DNA of 28,915 nt from positions 1-28,915 of the forward strand of contig JAEYAR010000103.1 in NCBI GenBank assembly GCA_023404715.1, in the 5' to 3' direction. How positions within the stretch are numbered: the stretch's first letter is position 1; every line of letters starts with the position of its first letter. This DNA comes from Bacillota bacterium. Its GTDB lineage: Bacteria; Bacillota; Clostridia; Christensenellales; Aristaeellaceae. The notes under the pieces were generated by a model. That model ran no database searches and had not been told where the DNA came from. It worked only from the letters and a program-made list of their open reading frames with translations. The position numbers and the translations under genes are program-made. Shown piece by piece: positions 1 through 7,426 of this stretch.

Positions 1-12
1 ACCGCAAGATAT

Positions 13-86
13 AGGGGCATGGTGTAATGGTAACACGTGGGTCTCCAAAACCTTTGTTGAGGGTTCGAGTCCTTCTGCCCCTGCCA
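13..86 (+). tRNA. tRNA-Trp (anticodon CCA)
   Basis: A complete cloverleaf can be drawn. The acceptor arms 13-19 and 76-82 pair perfectly, the D stem is 22-25/33-36, the anticodon loop 43-49 carries CCA at 45-47, and the T stem is 59-63/71-75 with a TTCGAGT loop. The discriminator is G83, and CCA is encoded at 84-86. The sequence closely resembles Bacillus tRNA-Trp. One oddity is that the outermost anticodon-stem pair (38/54) is T-T and the next is a wobble, so that stem is weak. A terminator follows directly. Confidence 0.95.
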
Positions 87-96
87 ATCCTCATCG

Positions 97-133
97 TCCG
101 TCGCGTGCTTCCGACACGTGGCGGGCATTTTTT
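97..133 (+). terminator. Rho-independent terminator of tRNA-Trp
   Basis: Arms 97-107 and 115-125 pair over 11 positions with a few G-U wobbles around a 7-base loop (CTTCCGA, 108-114). Six T follow at 128-133. It sits 11 bases after the CCA end of the tRNA. Confidence 0.75.
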
Positions 134-144
134 GTATTGTTCTA

Positions 145-170
145 GGCGCTGATGCTTCCGACATTGCGCC
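145..170. repeat. Second hairpin with the same CTTCCGA loop
   Basis: GGCGC (145-149) pairs with GCGCC (166-170) and ATG (152-154) with CAT (162-164), around loop 155-161. That loop is identical to the loop of the tRNA terminator 47 bases earlier. An 11-base direct repeat (TGCTTCCGACA) lies at 106-116 and 153-163. No T tract follows. Confidence 0.5.
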
Positions 171-198
171 CATCGCCCAATGAAGCACAACTCTTTTG

Positions 199-384
199 TC
201 ATGCCGACTTGGGCCGGTAAAGCTCCGCATCCTTGGGATATTCGTCGATCTCCTCCAGGACCCGACGCAGTCCTTCAGCGATGAGCTGCGACATCACCAG
301 TGGGCCGTGCTTCTGCACGGATTCGTTGTACTTCGCCATCAGCGAAAGGGGAATGCGCGCCGTTACGACGGCTGAGTTTCTCAT
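199..384 (-). CDS. Small ribbon-helix-helix (CopG/Arc-like) regulator
   Basis: This is a 61-residue protein. Its N-terminus has the pattern of a ribbon-helix-helix DNA-binding fold: a short beta strand (VTARIPLSL, about residues 7-15) followed by two helices (about 16-27 and 31-46) separated by a short turn. Such proteins are usually dimeric repressors, often antitoxins or plasmid/phage regulators. The ATG at 384 is preceded by a strong AGGAGG (392-397) at 7-base spacing. It also has a near-consensus promoter with two identical 8-bp palindromes, which suggests autorepression. No toxin-like partner is visible next to it. The neighbours (Lar-like protein, broken integrase) suggest it is a leftover of a mobile element. 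Family assignment rests on pattern only. Confidence 0.75.
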   Translation of the reverse strand: MRNSAVVTARIPLSLMAKYNESVQKHGPLVMSQLIAEGLRRVLEEIDEYPKDAELYRPKSA

Positions 385-400
385 GTTCTCACCTCCTAGC

Positions 401-440
401 GGTATACCACATCATACTTTGCTGGGTATACCTCTGTCAA
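401..440 (-). promoter_or_regulatory. Promoter of the RHH gene with twin GGTATACC operators
   Basis: Reading the minus strand, TTGACA (435-440) and TATGAT (411-416) are 18 bases apart. The perfect palindrome GGTATACC occurs twice, at 425-432 in the spacer and at 401-408 around the expected transcription start, 24 bp centre to centre. A repressor bound at both would cover the promoter. Confidence 0.7.
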
Positions 441-529
441 GCTCATAATTCGCCTGTGACGGTTTTTGGGCGGTTGTGTACTACTCACGCTATGCTTTCA
501 GCTGTTTGTTTTTGCATTTTTTGCTCTTG

Positions 530-570
530 GATAAAGCCGCTCTTTCCGCGTAGGAGAGAGCGGCTTTATC
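530..570. repeat. Long perfect hairpin
   Basis: Arms 530-543 and 557-570 are perfect 14-bp reverse complements. The stem extends through a G-T wobble and TCC/GGA (544-547/553-556) to a 5-base loop, giving about 18 pairs. No T tract follows on either strand. It lies just past the stop of the minus-strand Lar-like gene and could end or stabilise that transcript, or be a relic of a mobile-element end. Confidence 0.6.
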
Positions 571-603
571 GTACCCTGCTGCCAATCCTGAAGGATGGCG
601 CGG

Positions 604-930
604 TCAAAGCCCTAAGCTCTGGCTGGTGGTATCGCGGCGCTGCCATTCCTGTCGGGCCATCGATGCGGCGCCGTGGAGCGTGACGGCGACGGCCTCGCCG
701 CCCTTCACGGGGATATAGGCGCCGGTGTCGATCGTGCGCGTCTTGGCCTTGCAGGATTTGCACTGCACGTATGCGCCGGGAACCATCCATCGGCTTTCAA
801 GCACCACCTGCGCTTTGCCGCCGCAGAAAGGGCAAAGGAGCAGCTTGATGTCCTCTGGCTTTGCTGCGCTTCGGGGCCGTTCTCCGTCGCGCGCCGTGCC
901 CCTTCGGGGAGCTCCTGCATAGCCCCCCAA
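604..930 (-). CDS. Lar-like zinc-ribbon phage protein, probably remnant
   Basis: The open frame encodes 108 residues. From about residue 24 on it has the layout of Lar restriction-alleviation-type phage proteins: a CPFCGG knuckle near residue 33, a second CKSC knuckle about 22 residues later, and a closing segment ending in EWQRR. The two cysteine pairs should bind one zinc. Known members start only a few residues before the first knuckle. Here the extra 20-odd residues begin at a TTG with no convincing ribosome site, and another frame with an ATG overlaps them. The true 5' end may therefore be lost or frameshifted. It faces the integrase remnant and fits a decayed prophage. Whether it is expressed is unknown. 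Confidence 0.5.
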   Translation of the reverse strand: MGGYAGAPRRGTARDGERPRSAAKPEDIKLLLCPFCGGKAQVVLESRWMVPGAYVQCKSCKAKTRTIDTGAYIPVKGGEAVAVTLHGAASMARQEWQRRDTTSQSLGL

Positions 931-949
931 GGTTCACCGTCCCCCGAAC

Positions 950-1719
950 CCCCACCCCTCCTGGCCCCCTTCGCCGATCGGGGGCATCGAGCTGGAGGAT
1001 CTCACACCGGAGAACTGTCAGCACGTTATCAACGCCGTAATCGATCGCGGTTACACGCGTCAGGCCCAGATCGTCTATACGCTCATGCATGCCGCCTTTA
1101 AGCGTGCCGTCCGCTCTGGTCGCTTGGACAAATCGCCCATGTCCACGCTGGACAAGCCGGAGCATGTCCAAAAGCACGGACGGGCAATGACGCCTGCAGA
1201 TCTGACCTGCGTGCTGGAGCATGCCGGTGACTGTCGTACTGGCCTGCGCTTGCGGTCATGCTCTATGCCGGACTCAGGCGTGGGGAAGTGCTTGCCCTCA
1301 CCTGGGGAGATATCGATCTGCACCAAGGGGTTATCCATGTGCGCCGCAATGCCGTGCGTGTCGATGGGCGGCTTGTGGTTGGCCCGCCCAAGTCCAGTGC
1401 CGGCATCCGTGATGTCCCGATCTCTCACGTCTTGCGTCCAATCCTGCGCGTCGCGCATCGCCGCATCCCTTGGGGGCGGCTATGCAGTTGCTCTCCGGAG
1501 ACGATCGGCAAGCACTGGCGTCAGCTTCAACAGCGTGCGGGCATCGCCCAGCCTTACACGCTGCACGATCTGCGGCACACCTGCGCCACCGTGTGGGTTA
1601 CCAATGGCATGGTGCCGAAGCATGCGCAATACCTGCTGGGACATGCGACGCTGGCGCTCACGGTTGACCTGTATGCTCACCACGATTGGGCGGTAAGTCA
1701 CATTGCTTTTGACTGCTAA
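950..1719 (+). pseudogene. Tyrosine recombinase (phage/ICE integrase), frameshifted and truncated
   Basis: Two frames together make one integrase. The first frame (about 980-1230) encodes the end of the core-binding domain, including LEDLTPENCQ and AFKRAVRSGRLD. The second (about 1240-1719) encodes the catalytic domain: the arginine of YAGLRRGE, HDLRHT (HxxR), LLGHA, and the nucleophile tyrosine of DLYAH at codon 1672-1674. The switch lies between about 1228 and 1240, where the second frame has a TGA (1228-1230), so a single indel disrupted the gene. No start codon or N-terminal arm-binding domain is present. The C-terminus departs from the family just after the tyrosine and ends early. All four catalytic motifs survive, so the decay may be recent. 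A sequencing indel could mimic the frameshift, but the missing 5' end could not be explained that way. Confidence 0.85.
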
Positions 1720-1955
1720 CGTAAAAAGTATAAACTGCGTCCATCTGCGCAATACCCCCGACGTCGTTAGAAAACAAGTTACATGTCGACGATTCTTGAA
1801 ATTATAGAGTATGGCTGTATCAAAGTTAAGCGTCTTCACTTTTAGAGGTCGAAAAATTTGTAAAAATGTCTTATTTAAATCAAATTTTGTCCATCTTTCC
1901 TGGTTGATTTAATTTATTATATAGACACAGAATTCTTTGAAAAGGAGCGAAAATT
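1720..1955. other. AT-rich leader of the sugar operon, no gene seen
   Basis: No coding signal is seen here. Base composition switches to AT-rich. A possible weak promoter for the downstream operon is TTGTCC (1887-1892), 17 bases, then TAATTT (1910-1915), with alternative -10 sequences in the TTATTATATA run at 1914-1923. Control by the AraC protein at 7427 could operate here, but I could not pick a convincing operator. Confidence 0.35.
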
Positions 1956-3545
1956 GTGAAAAAATGGTTTGCTATCTGTCTAGCGCTTTGCCTTCTTATG
2001 CCAAGCTTAGGCCGGGCGGCGATGCTGATCGAAGATCAGCCATGGATGGTTCCTTATGAAGAGACCGTTGTGATGCATATCGCCAATGAAGAGTCAACCG
2101 TAACCAATTGGGAGTGGGACGGTGACTCGGAGGCAGAAAACGGATTTACCCGTGCGTACAAGGATTGGCTCAACATTGAGGTAGTTACCGACTGGATCAG
2201 CGCCGATTATACGTCCAGTTTAAACCTGGCGATCGCTGCCAACGACTTGCCTGACGTCTTTCTCGTAAATAACGCCCAGTATGTTCAACTGGTAGAGGCT
2301 GGACTGCTGGAAGATATGACCGACGTATACGAGCAAAACATCTCCGATTTTGCCCGTGAACAGTTTGAGGCTGTTCCATCCGTATTGGAAGCATATAAGG
2401 TCGACGGCAAGCTATATGGTATTCCCCGGCTGTATTACGGTGACATCGACAAGCCTTACTACATGTGGCTACGCAAGGACTGGATGGAAGAAATAGGCGC
2501 CCAGGCACCTACTACCATCGAGAAAATGATCGCCATCGTTGAGCAAATGAACGAGATTTATGGCACGAAGGGTATGGCAGAAGACAAGACACTAAGCCAT
2601 CTGCTGGGGATTGCCTGCGCGTGGCATGCGTATCCTGGCATATGGGGCAAGAATGAAGAAAGCGGCAAGATCGCTTATGGATCTATTCAACCTGAAATGA
2701 AAGATGCCATCGCATCCTTTGCGGATTGGTATGCACGCGGACTGATCAACCCGGACTTTGCCACGCAAGATGCCGACGCCGTCCTGACCGACGTAATCAA
2801 CGGAAAATTTGGTGCACAGCCGTTCCTCCAATGGTGGGGCTGGTATGCCGGCTCCAATATTGTCAAAGCCACCGGTAACGACAATGCATATTTTTTACCC
2901 TATGAGCTCCCCTCTGTAGATGATCAGCCGGTTTTGTTTCCGCTGGTCTTCCCGAATGACGCAGTGCTAGTGGTGCGCAAGGGCTATGTGCATCCCGATG
3001 CCGCTGTCAAGCTGATGAACCTTCACTTGTATATCGATACCGAAGCCGTCAAGGACGGATTAATCGAACCGGAAAAATTTAGTCACTACACAGATACAAT
3101 TCAGATCATGCCCTTTAATCTGCGCTCTACGATGGGCGACTATAACGGATATCTGCAGACACTCGAGTACAAAAAGACGCATGATGAATCTGTATTCACT
3201 TACACCGGTAATCTGGCGAAGAGCAAAGCTGCGGAAGCCTTTCTTTTAAACGGGGACGCTTCGGATCTTGGCGGTATGCTTCAGATGTACGATGATCAGT
3301 GCGCGTACAGCATCGCGATCGACATCGTCGATAACGACGAGTTTAAGCGCGATGCCATGTGGGGCGCTAAACCTGAGGTTGTCAACAGCTATGGCTCGAC
3401 GTTGGATGACTTGCTTTTGGAGGGGTTTACACTAATCATTACTGGACAGCAACCAGTCGAATATTTTGACACGCTCGTCGACATGTGGCTGGCTGCCGGC
3501 GGCGCGGACATGACGGCTGCTGTGAACGAAATGTACAACAAGTAA
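1956..3545 (+). CDS. ABC transporter extracellular sugar-binding protein (LipO/family 1 type)
   Basis: This 529-residue protein should capture a carbohydrate outside the cell and hand it to the permeases encoded next. The start is GTG 1956, 8 bases after AAGGAG (1942-1947). Residues 1-22 form a signal peptide (KK, then a hydrophobic core) ending in GRAA. The body resembles large family 1 binding proteins such as LipO, with an early region containing NDLPDVFLVNN and a middle region rich in aromatic residues (WWGWYAG). No cysteine stands in a lipobox context: the two signal-peptide cysteines lack G/A/S at -1. Unlike most Gram-positive binding proteins, this one therefore does not look lipid-anchored. 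Substrate cannot be told from sequence; the neighbouring putative glycosidase suggests an oligosaccharide. Confidence 0.9.
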   Translation: MKKWFAICLALCLLMPSLGRAAMLIEDQPWMVPYEETVVMHIANEESTVTNWEWDGDSEAENGFTRAYKDWLNIEVVTDWISADYTSSLNLAIAANDLPDVFLVNNAQYVQLVEAGLLEDMTDVYEQNISDFAREQFEAVPSVLEAYKVDGKLYGIPRLYYGDIDKPYYMWLRKDWMEEIGAQAPTTIEKMIAIVEQMNEIYGTKGMAEDKTLSHLLGIACAWHAYPGIWGKNEESGKIAYGSIQPEMKDAIASFADWYARGLINPDFATQDADAVLTDVINGKFGAQPFLQWWGWYAGSNIVKATGNDNAYFLPYELPSVDDQPVLFPLVFPNDAVLVVRKGYVHPDAAVKLMNLHLYIDTEAVKDGLIEPEKFSHYTDTIQIMPFNLRSTMGDYNGYLQTLEYKKTHDESVFTYTGNLAKSKAAEAFLLNGDASDLGGMLQMYDDQCAYSIAIDIVDNDEFKRDAMWGAKPEVVNSYGSTLDDLLLEGFTLIITGQQPVEYFDTLVDMWLAAGGADMTAAVNEMYNK

Positions 3546-3561
3546 GCCTATGTAATTTGCT

Positions 3562-3609
3562 GGGAGTGCGCAACGTTTCATCGGGCAGCCGAAGAACGCG
3601 TGCACTCCC
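3562..3609 (+). promoter_or_regulatory. Intercistronic hairpin between binding protein and permease
   Basis: GGGAGTGC (3562-3569) pairs with GCACTCCC (3602-3609), CGTT (3574-3577) with AACG (3595-3598), and TCGG (3581-3584) with CCGA (3589-3592) closing a GCAG tetraloop. There is no T tract, so it is more likely an mRNA stabiliser or processing site than a terminator. Such elements often let binding proteins be made in excess over permeases. Confidence 0.55.
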
Positions 3610-3637
3610 TGATTTGCATATCATGAGAGGGAGCAAT

Positions 3638-4546
3638 ATGAAGCACGAAACGAGACTGCTGCGGGATCTAAAGCAGCAATGGCCGTATTATGCCATGATT
3701 TTTCCTGTGATGGTACTTGTATTTATCTTTTCGTATATACCGCTGTATGGTCTCATTATCGCCTTTCAAAAATACAATCCTGCCCTGGGGTTTTCCTCAA
3801 GATGGATAGGGATGGGAAATTTTATATTCTTGTTTCGCCAACCAAATTTTATCCGTACAATCTGGAACACGCTCTACATTGCGGTGCTAAAAATCGTAGG
3901 AGGCATTGTCGTGCCGGTGATTGTTGCACTGATGCTCAATGAACTTCGCAGCGCCTGTGCAAAGCGATGCTTCCAAACGGTGGTGTATATGCCCTATTTT
4001 CTATCATGGGTCATCTTAGCCGGTGTTTTTATCGACATTCTAAGCATGGATGGCATTGTAAACCGTCTTTTAATCGCTTTGGGATTACCGGCGATTAGCT
4101 ACCTGGGCAACGCAAACGTATTTCCTTGGACAATGATTATAACCGATATTTGGAAGAACTTTGGTTTTGGCACGGTCATCTATTTAGCTGCGCTCACAGG
4201 CATCGACCCTGGCCTTTATGAGGCTGCCGTAATGGATGGCGCAGGGCGCTGGAAGCAGACGGTTCACATTACTTTTCCCATGCTCATGCCCACCGTCGTG
4301 CTTATGGCGATTCTGGCACTAGGAGGTGTCTTAAATGCCGGTTTCGACCAAATTTTTAATCTCTACTCGCCGATTGTGTACACGACCGGCGACGTAATCG
4401 ACACTTACGTCTACAGGCTCGGTATCATTCAGGCGCAGTATTCTGTTGGCACGGCGGTCGGCTTGTTCAAATCGGCGATCTCCGCCGTATTGATTTGCTC
4501 TTCTTATTATATCGCAGACCGGTTCGTCGGATACCGCGTATTTTGA
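3638..4546 (+). CDS. Sugar ABC transporter permease, LplB-like
   Basis: This 302-residue inner-membrane permease is the first of a pair that forms the channel. The ATG at 3638 has AGAGGGAG (3625-3632) in front of it; an open frame reaching further upstream has no ribosome site and overlaps the binding-protein gene. Hydrophobic segments begin at about residues 20-42, 78-100, 118-135 and 165-185, and continue to the C-terminus. The cytoplasmic EAA loop that docks the ATPase is at about 195-210 (EAAVMDGAGRWKQ). The opening KQQWPYYAMIFPV and PLYGLIIAFQ are typical of the LplB/YteP group. No ATPase is encoded nearby, so it probably uses a shared MsmX-type ATPase. Confidence 0.92.
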   Translation: MKHETRLLRDLKQQWPYYAMIFPVMVLVFIFSYIPLYGLIIAFQKYNPALGFSSRWIGMGNFIFLFRQPNFIRTIWNTLYIAVLKIVGGIVVPVIVALMLNELRSACAKRCFQTVVYMPYFLSWVILAGVFIDILSMDGIVNRLLIALGLPAISYLGNANVFPWTMIITDIWKNFGFGTVIYLAALTGIDPGLYEAAVMDGAGRWKQTVHITFPMLMPTVVLMAILALGGVLNAGFDQIFNLYSPIVYTTGDVIDTYVYRLGIIQAQYSVGTAVGLFKSAISAVLICSSYYIADRFVGYRVF

Positions 4547-4568
4547 TCACGAAATGGGGGGCAAAAGC

Positions 4569-5459
4569 ATGAACGATCTTTGCAAAACCAAAGGACAGAA
4601 GATCTTTTCGTTCTTTAATGTGGCACTCCTGACATTGATATCGCTGACCTGCGCCATTCCTTTCATACACTTATTAGCCGTTTCTTTCAGCAGCGCTGCT
4701 CCTGTCGCGGCCGGACAAGTGCTGTTCTGGCCAATAGATTTTACACTCTCCTCATATACGTTCGCTATGAGCGGGCGTTTCCCGAGATCTTTGCTGATCT
4801 CGCTGGGACGCGTAGCACTGGGCTTGTTCGTCAACATAAGCGCTTGTATACTGACAGCATATCCCCTTTCTCGAAAGCCTGCTCAACTGCGTGGACGCAA
4901 CCTAATCGCTGGATATTTTATTGTTACAATGATCATCAACGGTGGCCTCATACCTACCTATTTGGTTGTGACAAAACTGGGCTTGCTTAACAGCATCTGG
5001 GCATTGGTATTGCCTGGACTCCTGCCTGTCAACAGTATGCTGATCTTAATGAACTTCATCCGCCAACTACCGGATGAGATCGAGGAAGCCGCCCGTATCG
5101 ACGGCGCGGGACAACTTCGCTCACTGTGGCTCGTGCTGCTGCCATTACTCAAGCCTTCCCTGGCAACCATCGCTCTTTTCAGTATCTTGGGGCATTGGAA
5201 TGACTGGTTCGGTGGTATGATATACATTCAGGATAACCGGAACTATCCCTTACAAACTTATCTTCAGACGCTGCTGAGGAGTTTTGACGAGATAATTCGA
5301 CTGGCGGGAAGCGACTATGTAAAGATGCTTTCGATGATGAATGCGCGCACTGGGCGAGCAGCGCAGCTATTTCTCGGCGCTCTACCGGTCATTATCATTT
5401 ACCCTTTCCTGCAGCGTTATTTTGCTACCGGCATGGTCATCGGCAGCGTGAAGGGCTAA
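4569..5459 (+). CDS. Sugar ABC transporter permease, LplC-like
   Basis: This 296-residue partner of the preceding permease begins 22 bases after it. I chose ATG 4569 because the G-rich GGGGGG (4556-4561) sits 7 bases ahead; ATG 4554 in the same frame lacks any ribosome site. The protein has about six hydrophobic segments and an EAA loop at about 173-185 (EAARIDGAGQ). GGLIPTYLVV and the C-terminal YPFLQRYFATGMVIGSVKG are characteristic of the LplC/YtcP group. It would form a heterodimer with the LplB-like subunit to import the sugar delivered by the 1956 protein. Confidence 0.92.
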   Translation: MNDLCKTKGQKIFSFFNVALLTLISLTCAIPFIHLLAVSFSSAAPVAAGQVLFWPIDFTLSSYTFAMSGRFPRSLLISLGRVALGLFVNISACILTAYPLSRKPAQLRGRNLIAGYFIVTMIINGGLIPTYLVVTKLGLLNSIWALVLPGLLPVNSMLILMNFIRQLPDEIEEAARIDGAGQLRSLWLVLLPLLKPSLATIALFSILGHWNDWFGGMIYIQDNRNYPLQTYLQTLLRSFDEIIRLAGSDYVKMLSMMNARTGRAAQLFLGALPVIIIYPFLQRYFATGMVIGSVKG

Positions 5460-5482
5460 AACATCGACGGAGGGCATATAAG

Positions 5483-7363
5483 TTGAACTTTCAAATATCT
5501 TCGCCGCGATATCGGGATAGCACGCTTGCGACGCATACACTTGAGCAAACGGATGAGGGCCGCTATGCGGATTCTACAGTCGAGGTTGCATTGGATATTC
5601 AATATGATGGTAGCGATTGCGTCTGGATCCGACATGCTTGGCGCTGCCTGGAAGAAGAAATTGAAATCCAACCTGTCATAGAGGTGGTGGATCGCTTTGT
5701 CTGTACCGATTATGTTATCCCATGCGTAAGCGTGCACGGCAATCAGTGGGGCAGTGGAAAAGAGCCCAAAGGCTTGACGCTAAACGGAAAGCCCTGGGTG
5801 TTTGATGCTCGGCGTACCGGCATTCCGGGTTGTACACTGACAGAAAACGCTGAGCATTATTGTGCACTGTTAGCATGGAACGATTGTCATCAATCCCTTA
5901 CAGTTTCTTGTTCGCTCGAGCGGATGGAGGGCGGGCATATGGCGCACCGTCTGATCTATCCCACCATAGAAGAGCCACTGACCTACTGCGGTCGCGACAA
6001 ATACTGCGCACCCCTGCAGACGTTCGTGCATCTAACCTTCGGACAGCGTTTTTCCGCAACGGCATGCCTTCTTTTCGGCAAGCCTACACGGGAACATTTT
6101 GCCATGATCAATGTACAAAATTTTGCCATGCGTTTTTTGGACGATGACCGTAGCTGTCAAATATCGCGCGACGATCTATGGCGGCTCTCGATCCAATTTG
6201 CTGAAAAACTGCTGTATCCCTATGCCGGAACAAGGTTTTTTATCATCGGCTATCTTCTTAAGCAGCAGGGTGCCGAGCTGCGAGAAGATTTTGAATTTGG
6301 TTGGTGTGGTCAAAATGGAAGACTTGCACGGATGCTGCTCATAGATTATCGTGAAACAGGAGAGCGTGCGCGTCTGGAAGCGGCGCTAGGATGTTTAGAT
6401 GCTTGGGCACGGGCGCTTCATCCGAACAGTGGAATCCCATGGGTTCGTTATGAAGAATGTGGACGAGAGAATGCGGCATCGGATACTTGTAACTTAAGCT
6501 TTTATATTAGCGAAATGCTCAAGTGCTATCTTTTAACCAAGGATATGGGCATCTCACGTCCGACCTACCTTTCTGCGGCGCTCAGTACTGCTAATTTTCT
6601 TGTTGAACATCGCTCGGAGGTGTTTGGCTTCGGTAAACTTTGGCGAGTGGAAACAGGGGAATGCTTAGATCCAGACGGAACTATTGGCGTTTATCCTGTA
6701 CACAGCCTTATAGAAGTGTATGCGTATACCGGCGACAGACGCTACCTCGAGGCCGCTCAAAAGGCATACCTGTTTTATGTACAGCGAGATCTGCTCAAGT
6801 TTGAGTGCACTGCAGGCGCGTTAGATACGCATTGCATCGATAAGGAGACGTCCGGTGCCATGATTCTTGGAGGGATCGCACTATATGAAGCCACGGAAGA
6901 TCAGAAATATCTAGAATACGCTGCGCTATCTGCAGAATATTTTTGCTCGTGGATGTATTACTATGATGTCCCCTGTGGTGAGCATAGTGATTTCGTACGC
7001 TTTGGTTATCGCACAATGGGCGCATCCTCTGTCTCTGTACAGCATCATCACGTCGATCCCTGGGGTGTGCTGATGGTGCCGAGTCTTTACAAGCTAGCAC
7101 GCTATACGGGAGATTTTAAATGGCGAGTACGCGCCCGTATGCTTTGGTTCGGAGGAACGCAGCTGGTGACGATCAAGGATGGGGAGGAGGTACATAAGGG
7201 GCTCAAAAGGCCGGCCGGAAGCCAAAACGAAGCTTATTTGCAATGCCGCTGGGGATGGGGATGTGATGCTGTGGAGCCAGGGGCGATCAACGACTGGTTG
7301 GTCGCATGGCCTGCCGCTTTTCGTTTGCACACGCTTTGGGAATTGAGTAGTCTTGAAGAATAA
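5483..7363 (+). CDS. Putative alpha/alpha-barrel glycoside hydrolase, family not recognised
   Basis: This 626-residue protein starts at TTG 5483, 8 bases after GGAGGG (5469-5474). It has no signal peptide, so it should act in the cytoplasm on imported sugar. Residues 1 to about 210 look like a beta-rich N-terminal domain. Residues about 230-620 contain repeated helical hairpins with aromatic and acidic residues (YLEAAQKAYLFY, YLEYAALSAEYFCSWMYYY), a pattern usual for six-hairpin glycosidases and lyases. A His-rich segment (SVQHHHVDPWG) lies near residue 520. The position between permease and regulator genes of a sugar operon supports a glycosidase or uronate-acting enzyme. I cannot assign a GH or PL family or name catalytic acids, and a non-catalytic role is not excluded. 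Confidence 0.7.
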   Translation: MNFQISSPRYRDSTLATHTLEQTDEGRYADSTVEVALDIQYDGSDCVWIRHAWRCLEEEIEIQPVIEVVDRFVCTDYVIPCVSVHGNQWGSGKEPKGLTLNGKPWVFDARRTGIPGCTLTENAEHYCALLAWNDCHQSLTVSCSLERMEGGHMAHRLIYPTIEEPLTYCGRDKYCAPLQTFVHLTFGQRFSATACLLFGKPTREHFAMINVQNFAMRFLDDDRSCQISRDDLWRLSIQFAEKLLYPYAGTRFFIIGYLLKQQGAELREDFEFGWCGQNGRLARMLLIDYRETGERARLEAALGCLDAWARALHPNSGIPWVRYEECGRENAASDTCNLSFYISEMLKCYLLTKDMGISRPTYLSAALSTANFLVEHRSEVFGFGKLWRVETGECLDPDGTIGVYPVHSLIEVYAYTGDRRYLEAAQKAYLFYVQRDLLKFECTAGALDTHCIDKETSGAMILGGIALYEATEDQKYLEYAALSAEYFCSWMYYYDVPCGEHSDFVRFGYRTMGASSVSVQHHHVDPWGVLMVPSLYKLARYTGDFKWRVRARMLWFGGTQLVTIKDGEEVHKGLKRPAGSQNEAYLQCRWGWGCDAVEPGAINDWLVAWPAAFRLHTLWELSSLEE

Positions 7364-7426
7364 GTAACTTTTCCATTCTAAAGAATTGAAGAACGCATTT
7401 GTGATGATAAATGGGGGGGAGAAACC

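Noticed and set aside
60..90. A second copy of the tRNA-Trp 3' end as an attachment site
   Set aside because: I scanned downstream of the integrase remnant and elsewhere in the window by eye and found no matching copy.
3485..3637. Longer N-terminus for the LplB-like permease
   Set aside because: It would overlap the binding-protein gene and pass through the intercistronic hairpin without a ribosome site, while ATG 3638 has one and matches family N-termini.
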